Assembly (NCBI GenBank): GCA_037893245.1
Contig: JBAIAA010000453.1
Span: 1-64,000 of the forward strand
Direction of reading: 5' to 3'
Length of the DNA: 64,000 bases
From: Crossaster papposus
Taxonomy: Eukaryota > Echinodermata > Asteroidea > Velatida > Solasteridae
The translations under genes were made by a program, and so were the position numbers. Shown here one piece after another: positions 32,870-42,619 of the stretch. Each line of letters opens with the position of its first letter. The stretch's first letter is position 1. The notes beneath the pieces are model-generated. The model searched no databases. It saw only the letters and a list, made by a program, of their open reading frames with translations, and was not told the origin of the DNA.

Positions 32870-33376
32870 CTTCTATTTTTTTCTCCATTTGTCATCTGTT
32901 TCAGATTCATTTCTTGCCAGAATTCTGTTTTTGTTTGTTCTCACTCCTCTGGTTTTCCTCAAACCCCCCCCCCCCCCTCCTCATTACTCCTATTCATACT
33001 TCTTTGTTAGTTCTTCCCTTTGATCTCCACCCTGGACCCCTTTCCTTGTGGCTTTACCCTTTCTTTTTTTGTTCCTACCCTGCCTTTGATCCTACCCACA
33101 CTGACCTCACCCTTTAATCCCTCAGCCTAATCCTCCTTTTGTTGTTTGTTCTATTGAACTCTGTGCTTTTTTCTTTTGTGTTTTTTCAGCGTCTATGATG
33201 TGCATCATGCTGTATGTTGCCCTATATATGTTTGTTTCTTGTACATTTCTAGTCATTTAGTCTCTGAAGAAGATCTTGTTAAGATCGAAATATTAGGCCC
33301 TCTTAACTTATTTGATTTGTATATTTCAGGTCATTCCAGCCAGTAAGCAGTTTGCAGCAGTATTAATCTTATTCAC
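32868..33376 (+). repeat. Penelope right terminal repeat
   Basis: A 509-bp copy of the left repeat. It overlaps the last bases of the ORF stop codon (TAA at 32,867). The poly-C run is a few bases shorter than in the left repeat. Confidence 0.92.
33264..33290 (+). ncRNA. Hammerhead-like core in the right terminal repeat
   Basis: Identical copy of the motif at 29,959-29,985, placed at the equivalent position of the right repeat. Confidence 0.35.
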
Positions 33377-33385
33377 GAAATAATT
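33377..33385. repeat. Target-site duplication, right (GAAATAATT)
   Basis: Counterpart of 29,552-29,560. Confidence 0.85.
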
Positions 33386-33650
33386 GGGTTAACTTTGAAG
33401 ATGGCATGATTTGCATTAATAATACAACGATGAGTACAAGATAATAGCAGGATTGTAAACTACAGGACCAAAGCCTAGGCCGAAAGGCCTACTTGGTGTA
33501 GGTTATTGGGTGATACAGTTTATAATAAGTAGTATTCCGGCAGAATAACTAAAATTCTAAATACTAGATAACCATGCCCCGGGTGAAATTATTAATTTTG
33601 CCATTCCTGTGTACCCCCTGTATCTCCTCACACCCAGCCCTGCCCGGGGC

Positions 33651-34043
33651 GCGAATTTTTTTTTCCCAAACAGGTTTGCACAATTTCATGAATTATTCAG
33701 TAGTTTGGATGAGAAGTTATGTTTATTCATCGGAATAAAACATGACGTCACAGCATTGTTGTTATTAGTTAACTAGTTACAATAAATCACTTTAAAGAAC
33801 AGCTGTTGTCGAGCTGCTATACGTAGTGTAGTGGATAGTGGGATTGGCTATGGATCAAAGATCCCGGGTTCGAATCCTGCTGTAGTAGGTCACCTCGTTT
33901 TTCCTAGTCAAATTGATATCTTTAGAGTATTTTTAATTTAAGGGGAAAAGGAGACCTAGAACCTAAGTGTTGTACAGCGATCAACGCAACTACTGAATAA
34001 TTCATGAAATTGTGCAAACCTGTTTGGGAAAAAAAACATTCGG
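33651..34043. mobile_element. Foldback MITE with 9-bp target duplication
   Basis: A 393-bp insertion with terminal inverted repeats of about 60 bp containing TTCCCAAACAGGTTTGCAC and AATTTCATGAATTATTCAG. It is flanked by GCCCGGGGC (33,642-33,650 and 34,044-34,052). The uninterrupted target, CCTGCCCGGGGCATGC, is present at about 37,600. The interior holds a tRNA-like sequence. A 9-bp duplication suggests a Mutator-like or hAT-like mechanism; no transposase is encoded. Confidence 0.85.
33817..33888 (+). ncRNA. tRNA-derived sequence (pseudo-tRNA or SINE head)
   Basis: It has a perfect pol III B box, GGTTCGAATCC (33,867-33,877), and an A-box-like TAGTGTAGTGGATAGTG about 30 bp upstream. The T arm is nearly complete and an anticodon-like stem GATT/GATC can form, but the acceptor stem fails in at least three of seven pairs and the residue before the anticodon is G instead of T. 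It is therefore not a functional tRNA gene. Confidence 0.6.
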
Positions 34044-34388
34044 GCCCGGGGCATGCTTTCCTTCATACCTTAAACCGCCCTTATTTGTGGGCGGAGATTG
34101 TGTGTACAAACCTATGGCGAATGAAAAACGCGTGTGTACGTTAAAGTATCTTTTAAGAAAATCGAAATACTATACTAGAAAACCATGCCCCGGGTCAAAT
34201 TATTAATTTTGCCATTCCTTGGGGTTCAAAGGAATGTGATGCGTCACTCACCTATTGACGAACTGGGTGGATCATAGTCAGCGTCAGCCGACGAAAAGGA
34301 GGATCTTACAGCCTCTCACATTCAAATCCTATCCACACCTTCTCGTGGTGTACCCCGTTAACCTTGGCCTTGTAGCTAAGGGACTGAA

Positions 34389-35233
34389 GTGGAAGGGTGC
34401 TCTCGTCTCCCCTGTCCCAAGGAGGCAGAGTTCAGCCACACACTACCATTCATGTGGCAACCCAGGGGCAACCGATCTTCCATGCATACAACTACTAGCA
34501 CCAGGGTTAAAGCCCCTGCTCCACATAGCGTCAACAGCCAAAGCCGGGAGAACCCTGCATCGATGACGAGCGGCACTCAAAGCCCCTCTGGGGAAGGTGC
34601 TTCTCCGACGAGGTTGAAAGCTGTGACGCCCAAGACGGACCTTCGCAAATCCGTTCGAATTGCAACCTGGAAGGTCTTAACCCTTAACGGGAATGGATAC
34701 CAAACAGCAATTACCCACCAAATGAAACTGTACAATATCTCCATACTAGGTGTTACCGAAGCCAGACTAGTCGACAGTGGTTTTCTCCAATCTGAAGAGG
34801 CCACACTCATACACTCCGGAGGTACTACAAGGACCAATGGTGTAGCTCTCTTCGTACGTCCGCCTTTAAACAAGGCTATGGCAGGCAATCCCTGACCGTC
34901 TACTCTATGTAAGACTTCAACATCGCCACGGCCAGCTCTCTGTCATTGTAGCTTACGCACCAACTAATGTAGCTGATGACCACGCCAAGAATCAATTCTA
35001 TGATCAACTCATATCTGTTGCCGAGGATATCCCCCCCCCCCCCCCCCGACGAGTTTGTTATCCTTGGCGACATGAATGCCACCCCATGCTGCTCAAGGAA
35101 TGGCTTCGAATTCATCCTAGGACCTTTCAATTCCGGTCCCAACAACGACAACTCAGTGAGATTCCTCTCCTTCTGTGCCTCACAGAACATGTCCATAACT
35201 GGCAGTTGGTTCCGGTGACGCAACATTCACAGA
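34389..35233 (+). pseudogene. LINE endonuclease domain, broken
   Basis: APE-type endonuclease motifs are spread over three frames: VRIATWKVLTLN, ILGVTEARLVDSG, VIVAYAPTNVADD, FVILGDMNATPCCSRNGF and KELDHILV. One frameshift lies near 34,885, one falls in the poly-C tract at 35,031-35,046, and an in-frame TGA follows SWFR at 35,217. The usual Asn of the ATWN motif is Lys here. The poly-C tract is a plausible slippage cause of the second shift. Confidence 0.85.
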
Positions 35234-37171
35234 GTGACGTGGATCTCTAATGATGGCCACACACGTAAAGAGCTCGACCACATTCTTGTCAAAAACCGGA
35301 ATATAGTAAAATCCTACAGGGTCTATAGAGGAGCTGAAGCCCCAGCAAATACAGATCATCGTCTGTTTATCGCAAAACTTGCAATTACCCCACGCTTCCA
35401 CTCCAAGAAGCTTTCCACTCCCTTGTATGATGTAGAACGAGCTACTAAGGACAAAGCCTTGGTATTAAGGTACTCGATCGCAATCCAAAATAGGTTCCAA
35501 GCCCTAGGCGACCTCCCAGACAATGTGGAGGCTGCCTGGTCATGTATCAGCTCAACTATCCATGAAACAGCCAAAAAAATCATTGGGAAGAAGAAACGTT
35601 TCAAACGACCTCTCTGTCTCACTGAAGAAGCCCTCAAAGTTCTGGACGAAAAATCAAAAGCCAGCCTGAACCTCCATCACGCAGAACATAGACGCCTACA
35701 AGGAGTGTTCCGAGCCAAGGCAAAGCAGGACAGGGAAGTTTACCTGGAGAACATTTCCAAAAGTATCGACAACAATTTCTCTCACCAAAATCTCAAGTCC
35801 GCTTACAAAGTCATCCAAGATCTCCGCCCAAAATCTGACAAGAGTACGAGCCCGACCATAAATAAAACCAATGATTCGCCCTGTTCATCAGACGAGGAGG
35901 AGTCTCTAGACAGATGGAGGGAGCATTTCGAAGCTGCCCTTAACCACCCACCAGCTCCACCGTGCCCAGACCTAGACATCCTCGTAGCTCCTCCAATCGA
36001 TCCGGAAACTTCCGAGGATGCCCCAAGCCTTGAAGAGGTGAAATCGGCCATCAAAAGGCTGAAGAACGGTAGAGCAGCTGGTTCTGATCACATCCCCCCT
36101 GAGCTCCTGAAGTGCGCTATCGACCCGATTAGTGCTGTCACCCACCAACTTTTCCTGCAGGTATGGCGAACAGGAAAAACCCCAGCAGAGTGGAAAGAGG
36201 GCATTTTAATTACACTATACAAACGAAAGGGCCCCCGCACTGAATGCAGTAGCTACAGACCAATAACACTATTATCTGTTCCTGGGAAAGTTTTTGCCCA
36301 CGTCCTCCTGGCCCGGTTGAACCCCCTGCTAGTTAAACACAGACGACCCGAGCAATCAGGATTCACGGCTCGCCGGTCAACGATGGATGCCATTCTTGCA
36401 CTCCGTCTGTTGTCCGAGCTGCATCACGAGTTCAACCAACCCTTATCCGTGGCCTACGTCGACCTAAAGGCAGCCTTCGACTCGGTCGATAGAATAGCAC
36501 TCTGGAAAGCTCTTCAAGGCATCGGGGTTCCCCACCATCTCCTTGCCCTCATCAAGGATCTTCATACCAAAACCACTGCCAAGGTGCGTCAAGGAGGAAA
36601 CACCTCTGAAATCTTCCTCACAAGATCTGGTGTAAAACAGGGCTGCATTTTGGCTCCCTCCCTTTTCTGTCGTGCCATGGACTGGATCCTTGATCAAGGG
36701 ACCACGGATGTGGGATTCACCATTGACCGGTTTAAGTTTTCGGACCTAGACTATGCTGATGATGTCGCCCTAGTCTGTAACGAAACCAAAGATCTGAGCA
36801 ACGTACTCCAGTCTTTTCGGAGTGAGGCTGCCAATCTCGGACTCAACATCTCCAGGCAGAAAACAAAAATCCAAGTTTTGACCCCAAGTGCCACCAGCAC
36901 TCCCTCTCACATTACAGTGAACAGACAGTCTGTCGACATTGTGGAAGATTTTGTATATCTTGGAAGCAAGATCTCCAATACTGGGCGCAGTGAACCTGAC
37001 ATCCTCAGGCGACTTGGCCTTGCTTCATCTGCTATGAACAGCCTACGCAAAATCTGGAGGCTAAAGAGTTTGAAAATCGCCATCAAACTGAATATATATA
37101 GGACATGCGTCATTCCTGTCTTGCTGTACGGCTCAGAAACCTGGACACTCTTGAAACCTCAGAAGACTTGA
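35221..37171 (+). CDS. LINE reverse transcriptase
   Basis: An open stretch of about 650 codons beginning just after the TGA of the endonuclease part. RT motifs: NGRAAGSDHIPPELLK, YRPITLLSVPGKVFAHVLL, PEQSGFTARRSTMDA, VAYVDLKAAFDSVDR (about residue 408), SGVKQGCILAPSLF (about 466), the catalytic DLDYADDVAL (about 506) and FVYLGSKISNTG. It copies element RNA at the nicked target. The open frame ends at LLKPQKT by a frameshift near 37,165, after which the conserved C-terminus continues in another frame. It is a dead copy as a whole. Confidence 0.93.
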
Positions 37172-37547
37172 GTCATTTCATCAAAGGTGTCAACGCTCGA
37201 TCCTAGGTATCAAGTGGTTTGACTTCGTCAATAATAACGAGGTCATCCGCAGAACAGGATTGCCAACCATCAACCACCAAATCCAACGTCGCCGCACCGC
37301 CTTCTTTGGTCACGTCGCTCGCCTGGCTGACAACATTCCAGCCAAAATTGCTCTGGGCATTGCCATCAACTTCAAGAGAGATCGACCGCCGGTTCCCGGC
37401 TGGAAAAGACCCCATGGCCGTCCGAGATCATCCTGGTTGGAACAACTTGGACGGCCTAGCGAGATTGACTACATGTGGAATGAGGCTGTAGGACGTGGGC
37501 ACAGGAGATCGGCGCGACGGACCTTTGCTGTCTATGCGGATGAGTGA
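37172..37547 (+). pseudogene. LINE RT C-terminal extension, frameshifted
   Basis: It resumes the family consensus in a different frame: LESFHQRCQRSILGIKW, RRTAFFGHVARLADN, then GWKRPHGRPRSSWLEQL and a TGA stop at 37,547. This conserved basic tail follows the RT in many LINEs. Confidence 0.8.
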
Positions 37548-37760
37548 GTGAGTGACTGGGTACCCCCTGTATCTCCTCACACCCAGCCCTGCCCGGGGCA
37601 TGCTTTCCTTCATACCTTAAACCGCCCTTATTTGTGGGTGGGTATTGTGTGTACAAACTTTAGTACAAATATTTGTACAGCAAGTATAAGCGTTTAACAG
37701 TATTTTGGTTAATTTTTGGATAGCTACAATGTAGGTAACTTTTTTAAGTTTAAATGCAAA

Positions 37761-38134
37761 TGTAGGGGTCGTTCTTTAATGGGTGGGAAGGAATGCCTAC
37801 CAACTTACTTACTATACTTAAAACCTGCCAACAATTTCAATTATACGACGCACTCAGCTAGCGGGCGGCATCCCGCTAGTACATACGAAGCAAGATATGA
37901 GACGGAGGGAGTGTATAGGTATGGGAGACTAAGGGGGTAGGGGGGGGGGGGGGTCCCCTCGGTCTTATATTGTGCTGGGTATAAACACACACCCCTAGAT
38001 ATCTAAAAGGAAGTATATGATTTTGGCAATCGTTAAAAATAAACGACTATTTTTAAACACTTCCTTCAAGTTTGTTTAATTTAGTTAGTAATTTCTTGTG
38101 TGTTGTGTCGACCCCAGGCAAAATCTACGTTACA
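37761..38134 (+). repeat. Possible long terminal repeat of an LTR retrotransposon
   Basis: It starts TGTAGGGG and ends CTACGTTACA, directly followed by a TGG-initial primer-binding-site-like sequence. It contains a perfect 8-bp hairpin (CTAGCGGG/CCCGCTAG), a 14-bp G run and an AATAAA near 38,039. No second copy lies in the window, so the boundaries are inferred from ends and context. Confidence 0.4.
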
Positions 38135-38135
38135 T

Positions 38136-38151
38136 TGGTGGCAGCGGTCGG
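38136..38151 (+). promoter_or_regulatory. Candidate tRNA primer-binding site
   Basis: TGGTGGCAGCGGTCGG lies two bases after the putative LTR. Its complement ends in CCA, as the 3' end of a tRNA would. Confidence 0.45.
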
Positions 38152-39065
38152 CATACAAGAGGACGAAAAAAGACCAGGTGACGTGTTCATGTTTAGCAAA
38201 ACGACGATAGTATGGCAGCCAACTCGCCCCACGGCGAGAGGGCAGGCTAGGGTATGGGCCCGGGGAACGGGAACCAGTCTAGAGAACATTCAGGCACTCC
38301 GTGCATCACGCCGGAGGAGTTAGAGGCCTTCTTTAAGGATTTACCGGAGAGCTCTTGGGGGGGGGGGGGGGGGGGGGGTTTCCTGGGAGTCAGGGTGTTT
38401 CCTGAGGGAGGAATTGGGAAATAATAGCGGGGAATTTCGGGACATGTCCCAATGGTTGGGGGGCGACGGTGAGTCCACTCCGATTCGGAGTGAGGGCGCC
38501 CTTCCCCATAAATTGTCTGGGGTCGCTACCCAGTCCGGGGGTGACCCGGCCCGTGCTGTAGACGGCGGCGCGGCAGACGTTTTGTTCCACGCGGAGCAAT
38601 TCCGAGCTGTGCCCGTCGATGCAGCGGGGGCGGGGCCTCATCGGGACATCCCTCAGTTGTTCTATACAAATGATATCAAGTCCGTGGGGGGCCCGGCCCG
38701 TGCTGTAGACGGCGGCGCGGCAGACGGTTCGTTCCGCTCGGAGCGAGTCTGAGCCGTGCCCATCAGCGCAGCGAGGGCGGGGCCTCGCCAGGACACCTAC
38801 AGTCCCTATTCGAGCCCGGTTGGTTTTCAGTCTGAGGGGGGCCGCCCAGGGCCGTGGACGGCGGCGCGGCCGGCGGGTCGCTCCGCTCGGAGCGTTCGTG
38901 GGTCGTGTTCGTCGACGCAGCGGGGGCGGGGAGTCGTCTGGAGACAGGTCACCAGAACAGCGCCCTCTCAGGGAGCGATGGACTACACAGGGAGTCATTT
39001 TTCGAGGCCAGCAGGCAGGGTCTATTGCCGCCAACTGCCTGCAGGATACCTGCACAAACTGTGAA
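38152..39065 (+). pseudogene. GC-rich gag-like remnant of an LTR element
   Basis: A fragment reading MAANSPHGERAG, then a stop, then CITPEELEAFFKDLPESSW, suggests a broken gag start. A poly-G run at 38,357-38,380 is followed by a GC-rich tract with about three 147-bp repeats. The minus-strand 234-codon ORF here is a shadow of base composition. No protease, RT or integrase follows, so the element is truncated or the identification is wrong. Confidence 0.35.
38545..38940 (+). repeat. Three degenerate 147-bp (49-codon) tandem repeats
   Basis: Repeats start near 38,545, 38,692 and 38,840, each containing GACGGCGGCGCGG and then GCGGGGGCGGGG-like stretches. The 3n period gives a repeated peptide beginning PARAVDGGAAD; a TGA interrupts the second unit. 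Confidence 0.7.
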
Positions 39066-40548
39066 AGATTGTGCAGGCACTCAAACAAGATCATTAAGTA
39101 GACAAATTGTTATACATGTACAAATATGACTGACATCTAAAAGAATATCAATCAACATACTAAAAGTGAATGCATGATTTATACTTGCACATTATTACAA
39201 ATAAGAGTGACTAGTATTACTGTATCCAAATTATTGTACATTGTACCTTAATTTGTCTCAACATGTCCCCTTTTTCCAAAAGGCATTCCTTTCAATAAAT
39301 GTCACCATCAATCATCTAGATCTGTTAATTTCACCATCATTACATAACCCAGATTGTTTAGGCTGCAAAGATGCCACAGAAACGCTTGGCAGAAGGGATA
39401 TAGGACACACTATACACACATCGCTAGGCCCACACACACACACACAAGTGTGTAAAGGCCTTCGATCGTGGACGGGGTATTGTCCGACTGTCTTCCCTCT
39501 TTTGTTTATACTCTAACGTTTTTTGATGATCGCCATAGGATTTGTACACGGGAAAAGATCGTGGACGTTTTGTCAATCGTGGACCCATTGTTTGACTCCC
39601 AATTCTTTTGTCCGACGACCACGATTGCCGGTCAATACAAACGCATTCATACACAGAAAGTACACGCCCATTCCTCGAGTCCAAAGTCCAGCGCACTAGC
39701 GACAACCATGCAACCCGCCACAACCAGCAAAGTAATACACAATATAATTACATGATTATGATTATGATAACTGCTTCCACAAATCACCTCATACAGCACA
39801 TACATATTGTACAACGATGTGCTATGGCAAAAACGCACCGCACGGCAACTGTCACCGCTAAACTGTTGACACTTCACTAGTTCACAAGTTTCCAAACTCT
39901 AAAATAACAGTTTTTGATACCAAGTTTCACCTAAAATGTACAATAGGCATGAGCTATAAACCTAAGCGGATAAACGGGAAATAACAATAGACAAGTATCA
40001 TTAATTTGTCATCCAGAAAATCTAGGTTGTATTATTCAGTAACAAAATGACGTTCTCACCTGTGAAAGATTTCGTAGGTAAGAAGCCTAGGATCATCAAA
40101 CTTTTACATGCACATGTCAAAATAAAGGGCGCCACGGTTCAGCGGAGAGATACAACACAACTTACACAGCAAGAGCTAAGAACACCTCCTCACACTACCT
40201 TCAAATCATGCAACTTCGGAACCACTTGTGGCCACTCCTTGGGATTGTTCCCAAGATCTTGGAAATTTGGGCAAGACCTTGGGATCTTGGGATTTTGTAT
40301 CCAAATTTCACGAAATCTTGGGATTTTTGAATTTTTGTTAACTGCAAACAACTTTTATACATATTTTAGGCATTTTTATTAACCGCAAACAATGTTTTTT
40401 CTATTCATGGCATATTTGTAAATCGCAAACAATATTTTAAGTCTGGACGGAGACTTTGCGCGCGTGGCTAATCAAGTGTAATACATTATACATGTACTCA
40501 TTCAATCGATACATTATAGATTTAGATCATTTTTATTAGTACGTCGAA
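39066..40548. other. No gene seen; short degenerate repeats
   Basis: AT-rich sequence. Between 40,230 and 40,440 there are several CTTGGGAT(T) words and three spaced (A/T)CGCAAACAA(T) words. No exon or RNA gene could be supported. Confidence 0.5.
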
Positions 40549-40713
40549 TTAACCCTGTTTATAAGAGCACTGTTAAGACAACATGGTGCTTATAACGAGG
40601 ACAAAAATAGGTCTCGGAGTTTTCTTTTTTTCCATTACTGATAATACAAGGTACCTGTTATAACAAGATAATTTGTACTGTTCCAAGGACCTTGTTATAA
40701 GGGTGTTTTACTG
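40549..40713. mobile_element. Possible pogo/Tc1-like MITE fragment
   Basis: The right end, read on the minus strand, is TACAGTAAAACACCCTTATA, resembling CAGTAAAACCC...TTATAAC ends of pogo-type elements after a TA target. The partner at about 40,590 (GTGCTTATAACGAGG) is inverted but the left terminus is degenerate. Confidence 0.4.
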
Positions 40714-41220
40714 TACTGTACATTTATTCACAAAATTGGGCCTTTTTGCGGGTTCCCTGGTCCGTTATAGCATCATCCGTGCTATCTTATGACATCTTGG
40801 GAATTGTACTGCCATCATCTTGGGATTTTCAAATTTGATGAGTGGCCAAACTGGAATCGGAACCAGAGAAGTACATTCAGAAATTCAACAACAAAAGAAG
40901 ACGCCACAAACAGTGTATACAGTCTATCTATTTATTTCTCTGTGTGTATATTTGCCTATTTTTTTAATTATTTTTAAAAACATCTTCCAGAGGGAACTGT
41001 AACAATTCCTTTAGGGAACTATTGCTACTGGGCGAGTTGTCATGTAACATCTCTATGAGGAAACAGCATACAAATTCATTGCAAACGGGTCCTTTTTGTA
41101 TCTATCGCCAGCACGACATTATTCAACAGTGTATACCTTTAAGGTCTATAATCGTGTCCGTTAGTGGCGGGCGCACACACTGCGTAAAAAGAATACGCTA
41201 TACGTGTACAATCAAATATC

Positions 41221-41256
41221 GAATCCAGTCGTTTTTGCTAAAAACGACTGAATTCG
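41221..41256. terminator. Strong hairpin of unknown role
   Basis: CAGTCGTTTTT, loop GCT, AAAAACGACTG, extended by GAAT/ATTC with one mismatch. The roughly 15-bp stem stands in otherwise unstructured sequence. The type label is nominal; it may be a MITE end pair. Confidence 0.3.
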
Positions 41257-42079
41257 AATTTTTGTTATACACAAGAATAACTAAAAAACGCCCAGTTTTT
41301 AAAGTGTGGATGGATATCCTACTTTTAGTATGCTCTTTCCAATTAACATTGTAGCCCAACTGGGAGATTCCATGGACAAAGTGTCCCTCAAATTTGTTTG
41401 GGTTTGAAAATTCTAACATTCTAAATGCAAGAAGTTTAGGCCTAGATACAAACACAGTTCGATAAATGGCTGGAGGCAAGGGACAATGGCAATAAGTGTC
41501 TTTTATTAAATAGGCCCTGTACAAAAGCGCATATTGGGACAGGATTGTTTTTATATCAAGCTCAGTCGACTACATGTGTATATCATACACACTCTGTCAA
41601 TTACCCCGTTTATCGATTTGTAGGACGCATATTGTTGCTATTATTAATATTATTTATTCGGCCAAATTGCAAACATACAACAAGCAACCCACAAAATAAA
41701 CAGATTCAACTAAACAAAACAACCTAATTCTAGCTGAGTGGCCAGGATTGACAAAAGTATTTATAATAAAACACTGACTCGAAAGCCTGTCAATCCTTAC
41801 TCGAATGGTAACATACAAACAAATACAATATATAAAAAAATATTGTAAAGAAATTACAACTTTAAAAGATGTTAGGAATGAATAGCATTGAATGGATGTA
41901 GTGATCTATTACAAAGAGAAGTTGTCCCCATATTAATTATTGCGAGCTGTTGACGTCTGTCAACCGTTTAGACGTACGCGTACACATTTTTACACTTATA
42001 GTAATAGTGCCGTTCAAAGCTTGCCGGAGTTTACCTAATTTACAGCGATAAAGTAGGGCCAATGGCGTTCTAAAACGGC
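41257..42079. other. No gene seen
   Basis: AT-rich sequence. The only structure noted is a short inverted repeat GGATTGACA/TGTCAATCC at about 41,753-41,797. Confidence 0.5.
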
Positions 42080-42235
42080 CAGGCAATTCCAAGCGTCTTC
42101 AACTTTCAAAACCTCGTCACATGGTTCAACATTTGAAAACGTCGTCACATGGTTCAACTTTTGCAAACGTCTTAGTTCAACTTTTCAAACGTCGTGGTTT
42201 AACTTTCGAAACGTCGCACTTCAACTTTCAATACT
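42080..42235 (+). repeat. Degenerate minisatellite, TTCAACTTTTCAAACGTCGT-like unit
   Basis: About five imperfect units of 20-27 bp sharing TTCAACTTT and AACGTCG. Confidence 0.6.
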
Positions 42236-42254
42236 ATGATGGCCCTGAAGGGAC

Positions 42255-42385
42255 ATCACACATCGCAGATTTATGCGATGTTGCAGGTTGTATTGCACAT
42301 TTCTTTGCGGATTCCTGCGATATCGCGCATTTTATCACACATTAATTGCGATGTCGCACATTTTTGTCGCACATTTCGGCACACA
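42255..42385 (+). repeat. Degenerate GCGATGTCGCACATTT repeat
   Basis: Five or so imperfect, partly palindromic units (TGCGAT, ATCGCA, GTCGCACATTT) directly follow the preceding minisatellite. Confidence 0.5.
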
Positions 42386-42619
42386 TTTCTCGAGCATCTC
42401 GAGCGACGGGTGCGTGCGCACCCGCCCAATAAATAAATAAAAAATAATAAAAAAATTGTATTTTGATGTAGAAATAAGGGTACTGGCACACAAAAATGGA
42501 CTTGGCTTAGGCGATAATGTCAACTAAAAATCATGTACATGAAAGGGCGCAAAACCGACGTTATATAGTTTCCCAATGCATTTTCTGTTCCATCGGTACA
42601 AATTCGCACCACCACCACC

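Larger units (their letters stand above)
29561..33376 (+). mobile_element. Penelope-like retroelement, apparently full length
   Basis: A 3.8-kb element with direct terminal repeats of about 510 bp (29,561-30,071 and 32,868-33,376), a single long ORF, and a flanking direct repeat GAAATAATT (29,552-29,560 and 33,377-33,385). Direct repeats at the ends, an RT followed by a GIY-YIG endonuclease, and variable target duplications are hallmarks of Penelope-like elements. The repeats differ mainly in poly-C length and one or two bases, indicating recent insertion. No stop or frameshift is seen in the ORF, so the copy may be competent. Confidence 0.95.
33555..34165 (+). repeat. Host repeat unit 1, interrupted by a foldback element
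   Basis: The unit starts near ACCATGCCCCGGGTGAAA, includes GTACCCCCTGTATCTCC and CATGCTTTCCTTCATACC, and continues to GTGTGTACAAAC. It is split at CCCGGGGC by the 393-bp insertion at 33,651-34,043. A second unit follows directly at about 34,170. Confidence 0.8.
34220..37560 (+). mobile_element. Decayed LINE (APE-type non-LTR retrotransposon)
   Basis: A 3.3-kb element bounded by comparison with the empty site in host repeat unit 1. It encodes an APE endonuclease and an RT in one broken reading frame and ends in a short TGAG-repeat tail (ATGAGTGAGTGAGTGAC). No clear target duplication is visible. The RT sequence and C-terminal extension are typical of CR1/L2/RTE-like LINEs of marine animals; I cannot place the clade securely. 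Confidence 0.92.
34170..37660 (+). repeat. Host repeat unit 2, interrupted by a LINE
   Basis: It starts at ACCATGCCCCGGGTCAAA, breaks after GCCATTCCT (34,219) and resumes at TACCCCCTGTATCTCC (37,561) through GTGTGTACAAAC. The first unit shows the two halves contiguous (GCCATTCCTGTGTACCCC). Confidence 0.8.

Noticed and set aside
33817-33888. Functional tRNA gene
   Set aside because: The B box is perfect, but the acceptor stem does not pair and the base before the anticodon is wrong, so it is tRNA-derived only.
38390-39094. 234-codon minus-strand ORF in the GC-rich tract
   Set aside because: Arg/Pro-rich composition typical of GC-rich antisense shadow; no domain, and the repeats read better in the plus frame.
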